64,000 nucleotides of DNA, taken from Streptomyces radicis. Its GTDB lineage: Bacteria; Actinomycetota; Actinomycetes; Streptomycetales; Streptomycetaceae. This document shows positions 34,255 through 41,442 of this stretch, in pieces; within the stretch, counting starts at the first letter, position 1, and every line of letters starts with the position of its first letter. Both the position numbers and the translations under genes were made by a program. The notes beneath the pieces are model-generated. The model was given only the letters and a program-made list of their open reading frames with translations. It searched no databases and was not told the DNA's origin. The stretch is taken from the NCBI RefSeq assembly GCF_003626575.1, contig NZ_RBDY01000030.1:19807-83806 (forward strand), in the 5' to 3' direction.

Positions 34255-35517
34255 TCACGCGGTGACCGTGACCGGGTGGCGGACCACGGCGCCGAAGAGG
34301 TAGCCCTGCTCGTTGAAGACGGAGCGCTCCGGCTGGGTGGTGCCCGCGCTGTCGGTGGCGCGGGCGAGCAGCTCGGCCGGGCCAGGCTCGGTCGGGGTCC
34401 ACTCGGCCGACCAGCGCACCCAGCCGCCCTCGCGCGGCGTGTCGTGCAGCCGCACGCGCCGCCACCCGGCGCCGCCGTCCGTGCTGATCTCGACGTGCCG
34501 CACGCTGCCCCCGCCCGACCACGAGCGGCCCGTCAGCCGGTGGGTGCGGTGGGCGGCGAACGACGCGCCCGCGTCGAGCTCGAACGCGCTCTTCACCGTC
34601 TGCCGGGTCAGCGGCTCGCTGCCATCCGGCGGGAAGGAGGGGCCGAAGAGGCGGTACAGGTCGGTGTTCCACGGCGAGTAGAGCGGCCGGCGCGACACCT
34701 CGATGTCGCCGACCCACTTGATCGAGGCGATGCCCACCCAGGACGGCACCAGCACGCGCACCGGGTGGCCGTGGTCGGGCGGCAGCGGCTCGCCGTTCAT
34801 CTCGTACGCGAGCAGCACGTCGTCGAGCGCCTTGGCCAGTGGCAGCGGGCGGCGGATCCGGCCGAGGTTGACGCCGCCCGAGACGAAGTCGGCGTCCAGG
34901 CCGCGCGGCATCACGTCCACGGCGTCCCGGCGCAGCCCGGCGCGGCGCAGCACCTCGGACAGCCGGACGCCGCGCCAGCGCGCGACGCCGATGGCGCCGA
35001 GCGTCCACGCGGTGCCCGAGACGGTCTCGCCCTGCTGGGACGTGTAGTGGCTGCGGCCGTTCCCCGCGCACTCGACGAACGCGGACCGCTCGGTGGCGGG
35101 CAGCGCGCGCAGGTCGTCGAGGCCGAACTCCGTGTCGCCGCGCAGCCCGTCGCCCCACAGCGTCAGCCGCCAGTCGTCGGCGTCGAGGGTGGGCGTGGCG
35201 GTGTGGTTGCGCACGAAGAACAGCTCGGCGGCGGTGTGGTAGCCGGTGTCGCGCAGGGCGGACCACCGGGTCTCGGCGTTGGTGCCGCGCACGGTGAACC
35301 GCTCGGCGGGCAGCGGCTTGACGATGCCGGGCGCGGGGTCGGGCTCGTCGGCGGCGACACCGGCGGCGTGGGCGGCGCCGCTGCCCGCGGCGGTCAACGC
35401 TCCGGCGGCGGCGAGCAGTTTCAGCAGGTCACGGCGGTCGATGCCCTCGGCGCGCGCGGTGCCGGACAGCCACTGGCCACGACGCGCGCGGTCGTATGCC
35501 CTCTCATCGGTCGTCAT
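34255..35517 (-). CDS. Sulfite-oxidase-family molybdopterin oxidoreductase, Tat-exported
   Basis: The 420-residue product has an N-terminal Tat-like signal (IDRRDLLKLLAAAGALTAAG, twin Arg 28-29, AHA-A cleavage near 51). It is followed by the sulfite-oxidase molybdopterin domain with the Mo-ligand Cys150 (FVECAGNGRSHY) and VPSWVGIASIKWVGDI, and a C-terminal Mo-co dimerisation domain of immunoglobulin fold (RHVEISTDGGAGWRRV). It would act outside the membrane. No haem domain is present, so an external electron acceptor is needed. ATG 35517 is preferred over an upstream extension. The substrate may be sulfite or another small oxidisable compound. Confidence 0.9.
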   Translation of the reverse strand: MTTDERAYDRARRGQWLSGTARAEGIDRRDLLKLLAAAGALTAAGSGAAHAAGVAADEPDPAPGIVKPLPAERFTVRGTNAETRWSALRDTGYHTAAELFFVRNHTATPTLDADDWRLTLWGDGLRGDTEFGLDDLRALPATERSAFVECAGNGRSHYTSQQGETVSGTAWTLGAIGVARWRGVRLSEVLRRAGLRRDAVDVMPRGLDADFVSGGVNLGRIRRPLPLAKALDDVLLAYEMNGEPLPPDHGHPVRVLVPSWVGIASIKWVGDIEVSRRPLYSPWNTDLYRLFGPSFPPDGSEPLTRQTVKSAFELDAGASFAAHRTHRLTGRSWSGGGSVRHVEISTDGGAGWRRVRLHDTPREGGWVRWSAEWTPTEPGPAELLARATDSAGTTQPERSVFNEQGYLFGAVVRHPVTVTA

Positions 35518-35674
35518 GCGCCCGATCTTGCTCGGCGGCGCGCGGCGACTCCATTGCCGCACATTGCGAGGTCATGAACATTCCGCCCAACCCCCGGGGC
35601 CAGCCGCGCGACGGCCGCCCCGCCATGGAACCGACGCGCGTCGTGGCGCGCGGTCCCTGCGGAGTTGACGGGTG

Positions 35675-37039
35675 CTACCTGGCCAGGCGCTGGGACTGGA
35701 CGCGGGCCTCGCGCGCCACCGTCCGCTCGTCCGCCGTCGTCAGATGGCCCGCCTCCACGATCGGGACGCCGCCCACCAGGGAGAGCGTCACGGGAGCCGG
35801 GGGGCCGAGGACCAGGGCCGCCACGGGGTCGGCGATCGTCGAGTGGCCAAGACCCGTGAGGTCCCACAGGACCACATCCGCGAGCTTGCCCGGCTCGAGG
35901 GAGCCGATCTCCGCCTCGCGGCCGAGCACCCGCGCGCCGCCCCTGGTGGCCAGGCGCAGGGACGCGCGGGCGTCCAGGGCGTTCTCGCGGTGCGGGCCCA
36001 GGCGGCTGACCAGCAGGGCGTTGCGCAGCTCGGTGTGCAGCTCGCCCGACTCGTTCGACGCCGTGCCGTCCACGCCGAGGCCCACGGGGACGCCGGCCGC
36101 GAGCAGGTCGGGGACGCGCGCGATCCCGGCGGCCAGGCGGGCGTTGGACGACGGGCAGTGCGCCACCCCGGTGCCCGTGCGGGCGAAGGCCGCGACGTCG
36201 TCGTCGGTCATGTGCACGCAGTGCGCCATCCACACGTCGTCGCCCAGCCACCCCGTGGACTCGAAGTAGGCGGTGGGGCCCATGCCGAAGCGCTCATGGC
36301 AGAAACGCTCCTCCTCGACCGTCTCGGAGCCGTGGGTGTGCAGCCGCACGCCAAGGCGCCGGGCCAGCGTGGCCGCCTCGCGCATCAGCTCGGTGGTGAC
36401 CGAGAACGGCGAGCAGGGCGCGACCGCGACATGGAGCATCGAGCCGAACGACGGGTCGTGGTGGTCGAGCACCGCGCGCTCCGTGGCGCGCAGCGCGTCC
36501 TCGGTGCTCTCCACCGCCGAGTCGGGCGGCAGGCCGCCGTCCGATGCGCCCAGGTCCATCGAGCCCCTGGTGGCCGTGAAGCGCACGCCCAGCTCACGCG
36601 CGGCGCGGATCTCCGCGCCCAGCAGGTCGCCCGCGCCGCGCGGGAAGACGTAGTGGTGGTCCATCGCCGTGGTGACGCCGCCGCGCGCCATCATCGCGAG
36701 CGAGGCGCGGGCCGCCGCGTGGACCATGGGCTCGTCGATGCGGGCCCACACGGGATAGAGGGTGGTGAGCCAGTCGAAGAGGTTGGCGTTCTGCGCGAGG
36801 CCCCTGGTGAGCCACTGGTAGAAGTGATGGTGCGTGTTGACCAGGCCAGGGGTGGCCAGCTGGCCCGAGGCGTCGACGCGGCGGGTGACGTTCTCGAGGC
36901 CCGCGGGCGCGGGCCCGGCGCCGACCGACTCGATGCGGTCGCCCGCGATCACCAGGTGGCCCGAGGCATGTTCCGTTCCACCACTGTCGACGGTCGCGAT
37001 GGCGCAGTTCTCGATCAAAAGGCGAGACACCTCGGTCAC
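35675..37039 (-). CDS. 8-oxoguanine deaminase
   Basis: The 454-residue amidohydrolase has the mononuclear metal signature VNTHHHFYQWLTRG (His70, His72), HTHGSETVEEE, DDVWMAHCVHM and GLGVDGTASNE, which together mark the 8-oxoguanine/hydroxydechloroatrazine-like deaminases. It converts 8-oxoguanine to urate, feeding oxidised guanine directly into the uricase route. Its GTG start overlaps the uricase stop by four bases (GTGA, 37036-37039), so production of both is coupled. The order HIUase/OHCU - uricase - deaminase is one operon. Confidence 0.92.
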   Translation of the reverse strand: MTEVSRLLIENCAIATVDSGGTEHASGHLVIAGDRIESVGAGPAPAGLENVTRRVDASGQLATPGLVNTHHHFYQWLTRGLAQNANLFDWLTTLYPVWARIDEPMVHAAARASLAMMARGGVTTAMDHHYVFPRGAGDLLGAEIRAARELGVRFTATRGSMDLGASDGGLPPDSAVESTEDALRATERAVLDHHDPSFGSMLHVAVAPCSPFSVTTELMREAATLARRLGVRLHTHGSETVEEERFCHERFGMGPTAYFESTGWLGDDVWMAHCVHMTDDDVAAFARTGTGVAHCPSSNARLAAGIARVPDLLAAGVPVGLGVDGTASNESGELHTELRNALLVSRLGPHRENALDARASLRLATRGGARVLGREAEIGSLEPGKLADVVLWDLTGLGHSTIADPVAALVLGPPAPVTLSLVGGVPIVEAGHLTTADERTVAREARVQSQRLAR

Positions 37040-37956
37040 CGCAGGCCACCGCCGGTCAGGTCGGCGGGGATGCGGGCGTCGGAGCCGTCGCGCAGCACGG
37101 TGGCCTCGATGAGGCCGTAGGGCCGGTCGGCGGCCTGGTAGACGGCGCCGTCACCCGGCTCGTTCGCGAGCCCGAACGGGGCCAGGTCCACCAGGAAGTG
37201 GTGCTTGTTCGGCAGCGAGAGCCGTATCTCCTCGACGCCGGGCAGCTGGTCGACGACGCGGGAGCCCATCGCGTAGAGCGTCTGCTGGAGGGAGCGCGAG
37301 TACGTCCCGGCGAACGCCTCGAGCAGGTGGGTGCGCGCCGCCAGGTAGGAGGCGTCCCACTCCCCCACCTCGTCCGCGGGCTCGCCGTCCTCGTGGCGCC
37401 ACACGGCGGTGACGTCGGTGGCCAGGATGCGGTCGTCGGTCTCGGGCAGCGTCGTCCAGCCGTCCTCGAGGTATCCGCGGAACTCCGAGCCCGTGGAGTT
37501 GAGCACCGTCAGGCCCGTGAGCCCTGACAGGATCTCCCAGCTGTCGCCCGCCACCCGTTCGAACGTGACCTGGGCGGTGCGCGTCTCGCGGCCCGCGCGG
37601 ACGAACGAGTGCGCGTCGTCGCCCGGCGTCGCGATGCGGTCCCACGCGTGGACGGCGAGGCGGACGCGGGCCCGGTGGATGGTCGGCTGCGACGTGACGA
37701 AGTGGCGCGCGAGCCGGGCGCCGAACGCCTCGGGCGCGCCGACGCCGTGCTCGCGGGCGAACGCGTACACGGTGTTCTTCATCGTGTCGGTGGGCAGCAC
37801 GGCCGCGTTGGAGCCCGAGAGGTGCACCTCGGCCATCTCGCCCGAGAGGGCGACCGAGACGGTCAGGTCCTCGATGTGGTGCACCGCGCCGTCGCGGGCG
37901 ACCCGGACCAGGCGGGTCTCCGCCTTGCCGTACTGGTTGGGTCCGAGCAGGGTCAC
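37036..37956 (-). CDS. pucL: Factor-independent urate hydroxylase (uricase)
   Basis: The 306-residue product has the two T-fold halves of uricase. Expected catalytic residues are visible: Lys11 (YGKAETRLVRV), the Thr of LPTDTMKNTVYAFA (Thr56) and the His of LSLPNKHHFLVDL near the C-terminus. Other signatures are VLNSTGSEFRGY and ILATDVTAVW. It oxidises urate to 5-hydroxyisourate with O2, no cofactor. The start is GTG 37956, five bases behind the upstream fused gene, whose two activities take the unstable product on to S-allantoin. Confidence 0.97.
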   Translation of the reverse strand: MTLLGPNQYGKAETRLVRVARDGAVHHIEDLTVSVALSGEMAEVHLSGSNAAVLPTDTMKNTVYAFAREHGVGAPEAFGARLARHFVTSQPTIHRARVRLAVHAWDRIATPGDDAHSFVRAGRETRTAQVTFERVAGDSWEILSGLTGLTVLNSTGSEFRGYLEDGWTTLPETDDRILATDVTAVWRHEDGEPADEVGEWDASYLAARTHLLEAFAGTYSRSLQQTLYAMGSRVVDQLPGVEEIRLSLPNKHHFLVDLAPFGLANEPGDGAVYQAADRPYGLIEATVLRDGSDARIPADLTGGGLR

Positions 37957-37961
37957 GGCGG

Positions 37962-38837
37962 TCAGCTCCCTCGGTAGACGGAGTACCCGAACGGGCTGAG
38001 CAGCAGCGGCACATGGTAGTGCTCGCCGGGGACGACCGAGAAGACGACCGTGGCCTCGGGGAAGAACGCCGCGCCCGCCCCGTCGTCGGGCCCGGCGGGG
38101 CCCGCGAGATAGGGCTCGACGGCGAACGTCAGCCTGGCCAGCGCGGTGTCGCCAGGCAGCGCGGGGAGCTGGGCGCAGCGGCCGTCCTCGTCGGTGAGCG
38201 AGGCCGCGTGCGCGACCCAGGGCCCGGCGGGCGCGGCGGCGGCCGACAGGGTGACGGGGACGCCCGTGGCGGGGCGGCCGCGCGCGGTGTCGAGCACATG
38301 GGTGGAGACGGTGGCGGCCGACTCGGTCAGCCGGGTCAGCCGGATGCGGTTGATCTTGCCGAGCTCGGCGCGGACGATCTCCCGCTCGGCGTCGGGGGAG
38401 TTGCCCAGGCGCAGGCGCAGCGCGTCGCGCAGCTGCTCGGCGCTCAGCCCGGTGGCGCAGATCAGGAAGACATGGCCGAAGCGGTCCTGATAGGCGAGGT
38501 TGAGGGCGAGCATCTCGGCCTTGAGGTCGGCGGGGGCGCCCGCCATGCCCGCCTGCTCGCGCGCGGAGGCGGCGTCGCCGTCCTCGGGGCGGCCGATGGG
38601 CGGGTGGCCGCCGATCGCCTCGGCGAGGCCCTCGTCCGTCAGGGCGGCCGTCGCGGTGTCGTTGGCGACGAGAAGCGCCTCGTGGTGTGCGAAGGGGCGC
38701 TCGGCGAGAACGCGCCCGCCCCAGGCGCTCGAAGCGCAGACCCGGCGCAGGGCCTGCCGCACCGCGCGCTCGTCGGCGCCGTTGAGCCAGGACAGGCCGG
38801 GCATCGGACTCGGCGGCGGCCTCTGTTCCACGGTCAA
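37962..38837 (-). CDS. Bifunctional OHCU decarboxylase / 5-hydroxyisourate hydrolase
   Basis: A fusion of 291 residues. Residues 1 to about 165 match OHCU decarboxylase (LSWLNGADERAVRQALRRVC, GGHPPIGR, DRFGHVFLICATGLSAEQL). Residues about 170-291 match the transthyretin-like HIU hydrolase (STHVLDTARGRPATGVPV, ending in the diagnostic YSVYRGS). It converts 5-hydroxyisourate via OHCU to S-allantoin, stereospecifically. The domain order (decarboxylase first) is that of the plant allantoin synthase. TTG 38837 has GGAG 8 bases upstream; GTG 38831 and ATG 38804 are alternatives. It is the first gene of the uricase operon. Confidence 0.93.
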   Translation of the reverse strand: MTVEQRPPPSPMPGLSWLNGADERAVRQALRRVCASSAWGGRVLAERPFAHHEALLVANDTATAALTDEGLAEAIGGHPPIGRPEDGDAASAREQAGMAGAPADLKAEMLALNLAYQDRFGHVFLICATGLSAEQLRDALRLRLGNSPDAEREIVRAELGKINRIRLTRLTESAATVSTHVLDTARGRPATGVPVTLSAAAAPAGPWVAHAASLTDEDGRCAQLPALPGDTALARLTFAVEPYLAGPAGPDDGAGAAFFPEATVVFSVVPGEHYHVPLLLSPFGYSVYRGS

Positions 38838-38899
38838 CGACTCTGCTCCATGGTCAACAGCTAAGCCGTGCGGCGCTTGATCGTCAACAGCTTGTTGAC
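38833..38899 (-). promoter_or_regulatory. Uricase-operon promoter with GTCAACA repeats and palindrome
   Basis: On the minus strand a -35 TTGACG (38887-38882) and -10 TTAGCT (38864-38859) are separated by 17 bp. The perfect 7-3-7 palindrome GTCAACA-GCT-TGTTGAC (38883-38899) overlaps the -35. Half-site copies GTCAACAGCT (38853-38862, over the -10) and GTCAACGACT (38833-38842, over the start) follow. A repressor binding these repeats would shut the promoter. Confidence 0.6.
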
Positions 38900-38966
38900 C
38901 GGTGGAGGGAGGCTCGGGCCGTGGAGCGGCCGACGCCGAGCGCGTCGGGTCGGGGCAGGTGCCCCG

Positions 38967-39323
38967 TCAGCGGCTGCCGGGCCAGCCGCTCCGAAGCCGG
39001 TGGTGCGGCACGCCGAAGAGCTCGACCGCCTTGCGCAACTGGTGAACCCCTGGCGCCAGGGCGCTCACCGAACCGATCGCCGCGGCGATCAGCAGCAGCG
39101 ACTCGCCGAGCGCGCCCGTCTCGGGCACGCCGTCGGCCAGTGTGGCGTCGAGCGCCGCGAGCTCACGCTCGGCGATCTCCCGGTCCGCGAGCCACGCGGG
39201 ACAGCCACGCAGGTCCCCGCGCAGCCGGTCCAACGCCGTTCGCAGGGCCAGCAGACGCGGATCCGACCCGATGGACGGGACGCTCCGCACGATGTGGGCG
39301 GTCTCGGCTTCTCCTGCTGCCAC
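38967..39323 (-). CDS. DUF5955-like hypothetical protein
   Basis: The 118-residue all-helical product (RLLALRTALDRLRGDLRGCP, REIAERELAALDATLADGVP, ESLLLIAAAIGSVSALAPGV, LRKAVELFG) matches what I recall of the short streptomycete DUF5955 family, whose function is unknown. GTG 39323 is preferred because GGGGAGGG lies about 7 bases upstream; the frame is open to 39416, but that extension is Pro/Gly-rich. It lies just upstream of the uricase-operon promoter and reads in the same direction. Confidence 0.7.
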   Translation of the reverse strand: MAAGEAETAHIVRSVPSIGSDPRLLALRTALDRLRGDLRGCPAWLADREIAERELAALDATLADGVPETGALGESLLLIAAAIGSVSALAPGVHQLRKAVELFGVPHHRLRSGWPGSR

Positions 39324-39416
39324 TCGGCCCTCCCCTGCCGTCTCGTTGACGCCGGCCGTGTCCGCCGCGCGTGGCCCGCCGGATGGGGCGGGTCGTCCGG
39401 TCGGCGGACCGAACAA

Positions 39417-39600
39417 GGAAAGTAAATATCACTGTCCGCGCATCACGCCACACAGAGGGCGAGATCACGTGTCACGTTCCGGTGAACAGGACGGGTGAGG
39501 ACGACGGGACCAAGAGCCCCCATCGTAGCCGTGCGGGCTTCCCCACGCGTGGGGAAGACTGTGAGAATCCCGTCGAGAAGTTCCGTCCCTGGAGCGGCAG
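39417..39600. promoter_or_regulatory. Divergent intergenic region with 20-bp perfect palindrome
   Basis: The palindrome CTTCCCCACGCGTGGGGAAG occupies 39538-39557, 44 bases before the zinc-ribbon protein start. The region is otherwise AT-richer (GAAAGTAAATATCAC near 39418) and must hold promoters for both flanking genes. The palindrome could be an operator or a structured leader of the plus-strand gene. Confidence 0.5.
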
Positions 39601-40296
39601 ATGGCGAAAAGCGTGCTCGTCCGGTGCCCTGGCTGTCGACGAGAGCACACCTACGTTCAGCAGCGTTATCCATGCGCGTGCGGGGCCCCTCTCACCGTCC
39701 CCCTGCCGCACGAGAGTTCACCCGTATCGGTGCGTTACCGCTCGTGGGCGACGGCGTGGACCGAGGTGAGGTGTCCCTCGTGCGGGCACCACGGGCAGTG
39801 GCCACAGCCGGAGTTCGACTGCGCGTGCGGCGTGACGGTGCGACTGACGGCGAGGGCGGCCGAGTCGGCGGGGGAGCCGGAGCGGGTGGAACGGGTGGAG
39901 CGCCCGCCGTTCCGGCCGCTGACGATCAGGACGTCGTACGACGCGGTGGCGTGCGCCGCGCAGTTCCTGCGGTGGCTCGGCTTCATCGGGGTGCGCGGCC
40001 TGGTGCCGCGCCCGGCGACCGGGATCGACCTGCGGGGCCCCACGGTGCTCGGCCTCGTCAACGCGACGACGCTGCCCGCGCGGTCGCGGGAGATCGAGAC
40101 GCTGTGGCTGCACGCCACGCTCGAGTCGGCGTCGGCGATCGCGTTCGCGCTCGCGGGGTTCGACCGGGGCTCGCGGCACCAGGCGGACGATCTCGGGCTG
40201 CCGTTGTTCGTGCTCGACCTGACGGGGCGGCCCCAGCCGGTGAACGAGCCGGCCGAGGCGCTGCTGCGGCGCGGGGCGAGCGACGCCGACGCGTAG
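39601..40296 (+). CDS. Zinc-ribbon protein with restriction-endonuclease-like C-terminus
   Basis: The 231-residue product has two zinc-ribbon modules (VRCPGCRREHTY...YPCACG, residues 8-29; VRCPSCGHHGQW...FDCACG, residues 56-76). The C-terminal half (FLRWLGFIGVRGLVPRPATG, IDLRGPTVLGLVNATTLPAR, SREIETLWLHATLESASAIA, LPLFVLDLTG) resembles Mrr-like PD-(D/E)XK folds that handle DNA ends or modified DNA, although the usual Glu-x-Lys or Gln-x-Lys is replaced by the VNATT stretch, so nuclease activity is doubtful. It is an odd member in the purine island. Confidence 0.6.
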   Translation: MAKSVLVRCPGCRREHTYVQQRYPCACGAPLTVPLPHESSPVSVRYRSWATAWTEVRCPSCGHHGQWPQPEFDCACGVTVRLTARAAESAGEPERVERVERPPFRPLTIRTSYDAVACAAQFLRWLGFIGVRGLVPRPATGIDLRGPTVLGLVNATTLPARSREIETLWLHATLESASAIAFALAGFDRGSRHQADDLGLPLFVLDLTGRPQPVNEPAEALLRRGASDADA

Positions 40297-40323
40297 GGGG
40301 CGCGGCCTTCTCAGCTGGTGACG

Positions 40324-41430
40324 CTAAGGCGTGTGCTGGTGGATCGGGCGGGTCGTGTCGGTCAGGGGCGCGCCCGAGCCGCCATGGGTGACGGCGACGA
40401 TCTCCGCGGCGATCGACAGGGCCGTCTCCTGGGGCGTGCGGGCGCCGAGGTCGAGGCCGATCGGGGAGCGCAGCCTGGCGAGTTCGGCCTCGGTGCTGCC
40501 CGCGTCGCGCAGCCGCCGCAGCCGGTCCTCGTGGGTGCGGCGCGAGCCCATCGCGCCCACATAGGCGAGCGGGAGCCGCAGGGCCCTGGTGAGCACCGGC
40601 ACGTCGAACCGCTCCTCGTGCGTGAGCACGCACACGGCGGTGCGCGGGTCGGGGCGCTGGGCGTCGAGGTAGCGGTGCGGCCAGTCCACGACGACCTCGT
40701 GGGCGGCGGGAAAGCGGGCGGGGGTGGTGAACACGGGGCGCGCGTCGCACACGGTGACGCGGTGGCCGAGGAACGCGCCCGCGGTGGCCAGGGCGGCGGC
40801 GAAGTCCACCGCGCCGAAGATCAGCAGCCGCGGCGGCGGGACGCTGACCTCGACGAACAGCGTGAGGGGCGCGGCGTCCGCGACGGCGAGCGGCGCGGTG
40901 CCGGTCCGCCCGGCGGCCAGCGCCCTGGTGGCCTCGGCGACCGCCGCGCGGTCCAGCGCCTCGCCGCCGCCGAGCGTGCCGAGGGCGTCGCCGCCCGGCG
41001 TGACGAGCAGCGCGCCGACGGGCCCCTCCGGGCCCCCGGCGACGCGGACGAGCGCGGCGTCGGCGCGCTCGGCGGCGGCGTCGAGCGCGGCGGCGAGCAC
41101 GGGGCGCGTCGGCGCGTCCGCGGGGACGGGGGTGACCAGGACGTCGAGGGAGCCGCCGCAGGTGAGCCCGGCGGCGAACGCCTCGGCGTCGTCGTACCCG
41201 AAGTTGCCGGTGCGCGGGACGCCGGTGTCGAGCGCCTCGCGGCACAGCTCGTAGACGGCGGCCTCCACGCAGCCGCCCGAGACGCTGCCGAGCGCGGTGC
41301 CCTCGGCGTCGACGGCGAGCGCGGCGCCCGGGGCCCTGGGGGCGCTGCCGTGCACGGCGGTCACGGTGGCCACGGCGAACGGGCGCCCGTCGTGGCACCA
41401 GGCGCGCAGGTCGGTGGCGATGTCGAACAC
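40324..41430 (-). CDS. xdhC: XdhC-family xanthine dehydrogenase maturation factor
   Basis: The 368-residue product has the XdhC/CoxF N-terminal domain (PFAVATVTAVHGSAPRAPGA, LGSVSGGCVEAAVYE) and a C-terminal Rossmann domain (LLIFGAVDFAAALATAGAFL, GHRVTVCDARPVFTTPARFP, AVCVLTHEERFDVPVLTRAL, YVGAMGSRRTHEDRLRRLRD, LGARTPQETALSIAAEIVAV). XdhC proteins bind molybdenum cofactor, aid its sulfuration and insert it into xanthine dehydrogenase. It follows the large subunit by 12 bases and is the last gene of the xdh operon. Confidence 0.94.
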   Translation of the reverse strand: MFDIATDLRAWCHDGRPFAVATVTAVHGSAPRAPGAALAVDAEGTALGSVSGGCVEAAVYELCREALDTGVPRTGNFGYDDAEAFAAGLTCGGSLDVLVTPVPADAPTRPVLAAALDAAAERADAALVRVAGGPEGPVGALLVTPGGDALGTLGGGEALDRAAVAEATRALAAGRTGTAPLAVADAAPLTLFVEVSVPPPRLLIFGAVDFAAALATAGAFLGHRVTVCDARPVFTTPARFPAAHEVVVDWPHRYLDAQRPDPRTAVCVLTHEERFDVPVLTRALRLPLAYVGAMGSRRTHEDRLRRLRDAGSTEAELARLRSPIGLDLGARTPQETALSIAAEIVAVTHGGSGAPLTDTTRPIHQHTP

Positions 41431-41442
41431 GGTCGCCTCCCC

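Noticed and set aside
34255..35517. Nitrate reductase
   Set aside because: Although related in fold, the short single-domain arrangement with FVECAGNGRSHY and the Ig-like C-terminal domain fits the bacterial sulfite-oxidase group better.
39538..39557. CRISPR repeat
   Set aside because: Single copy and perfectly symmetric over its full length, unlike I-E repeats; treated as a palindrome.
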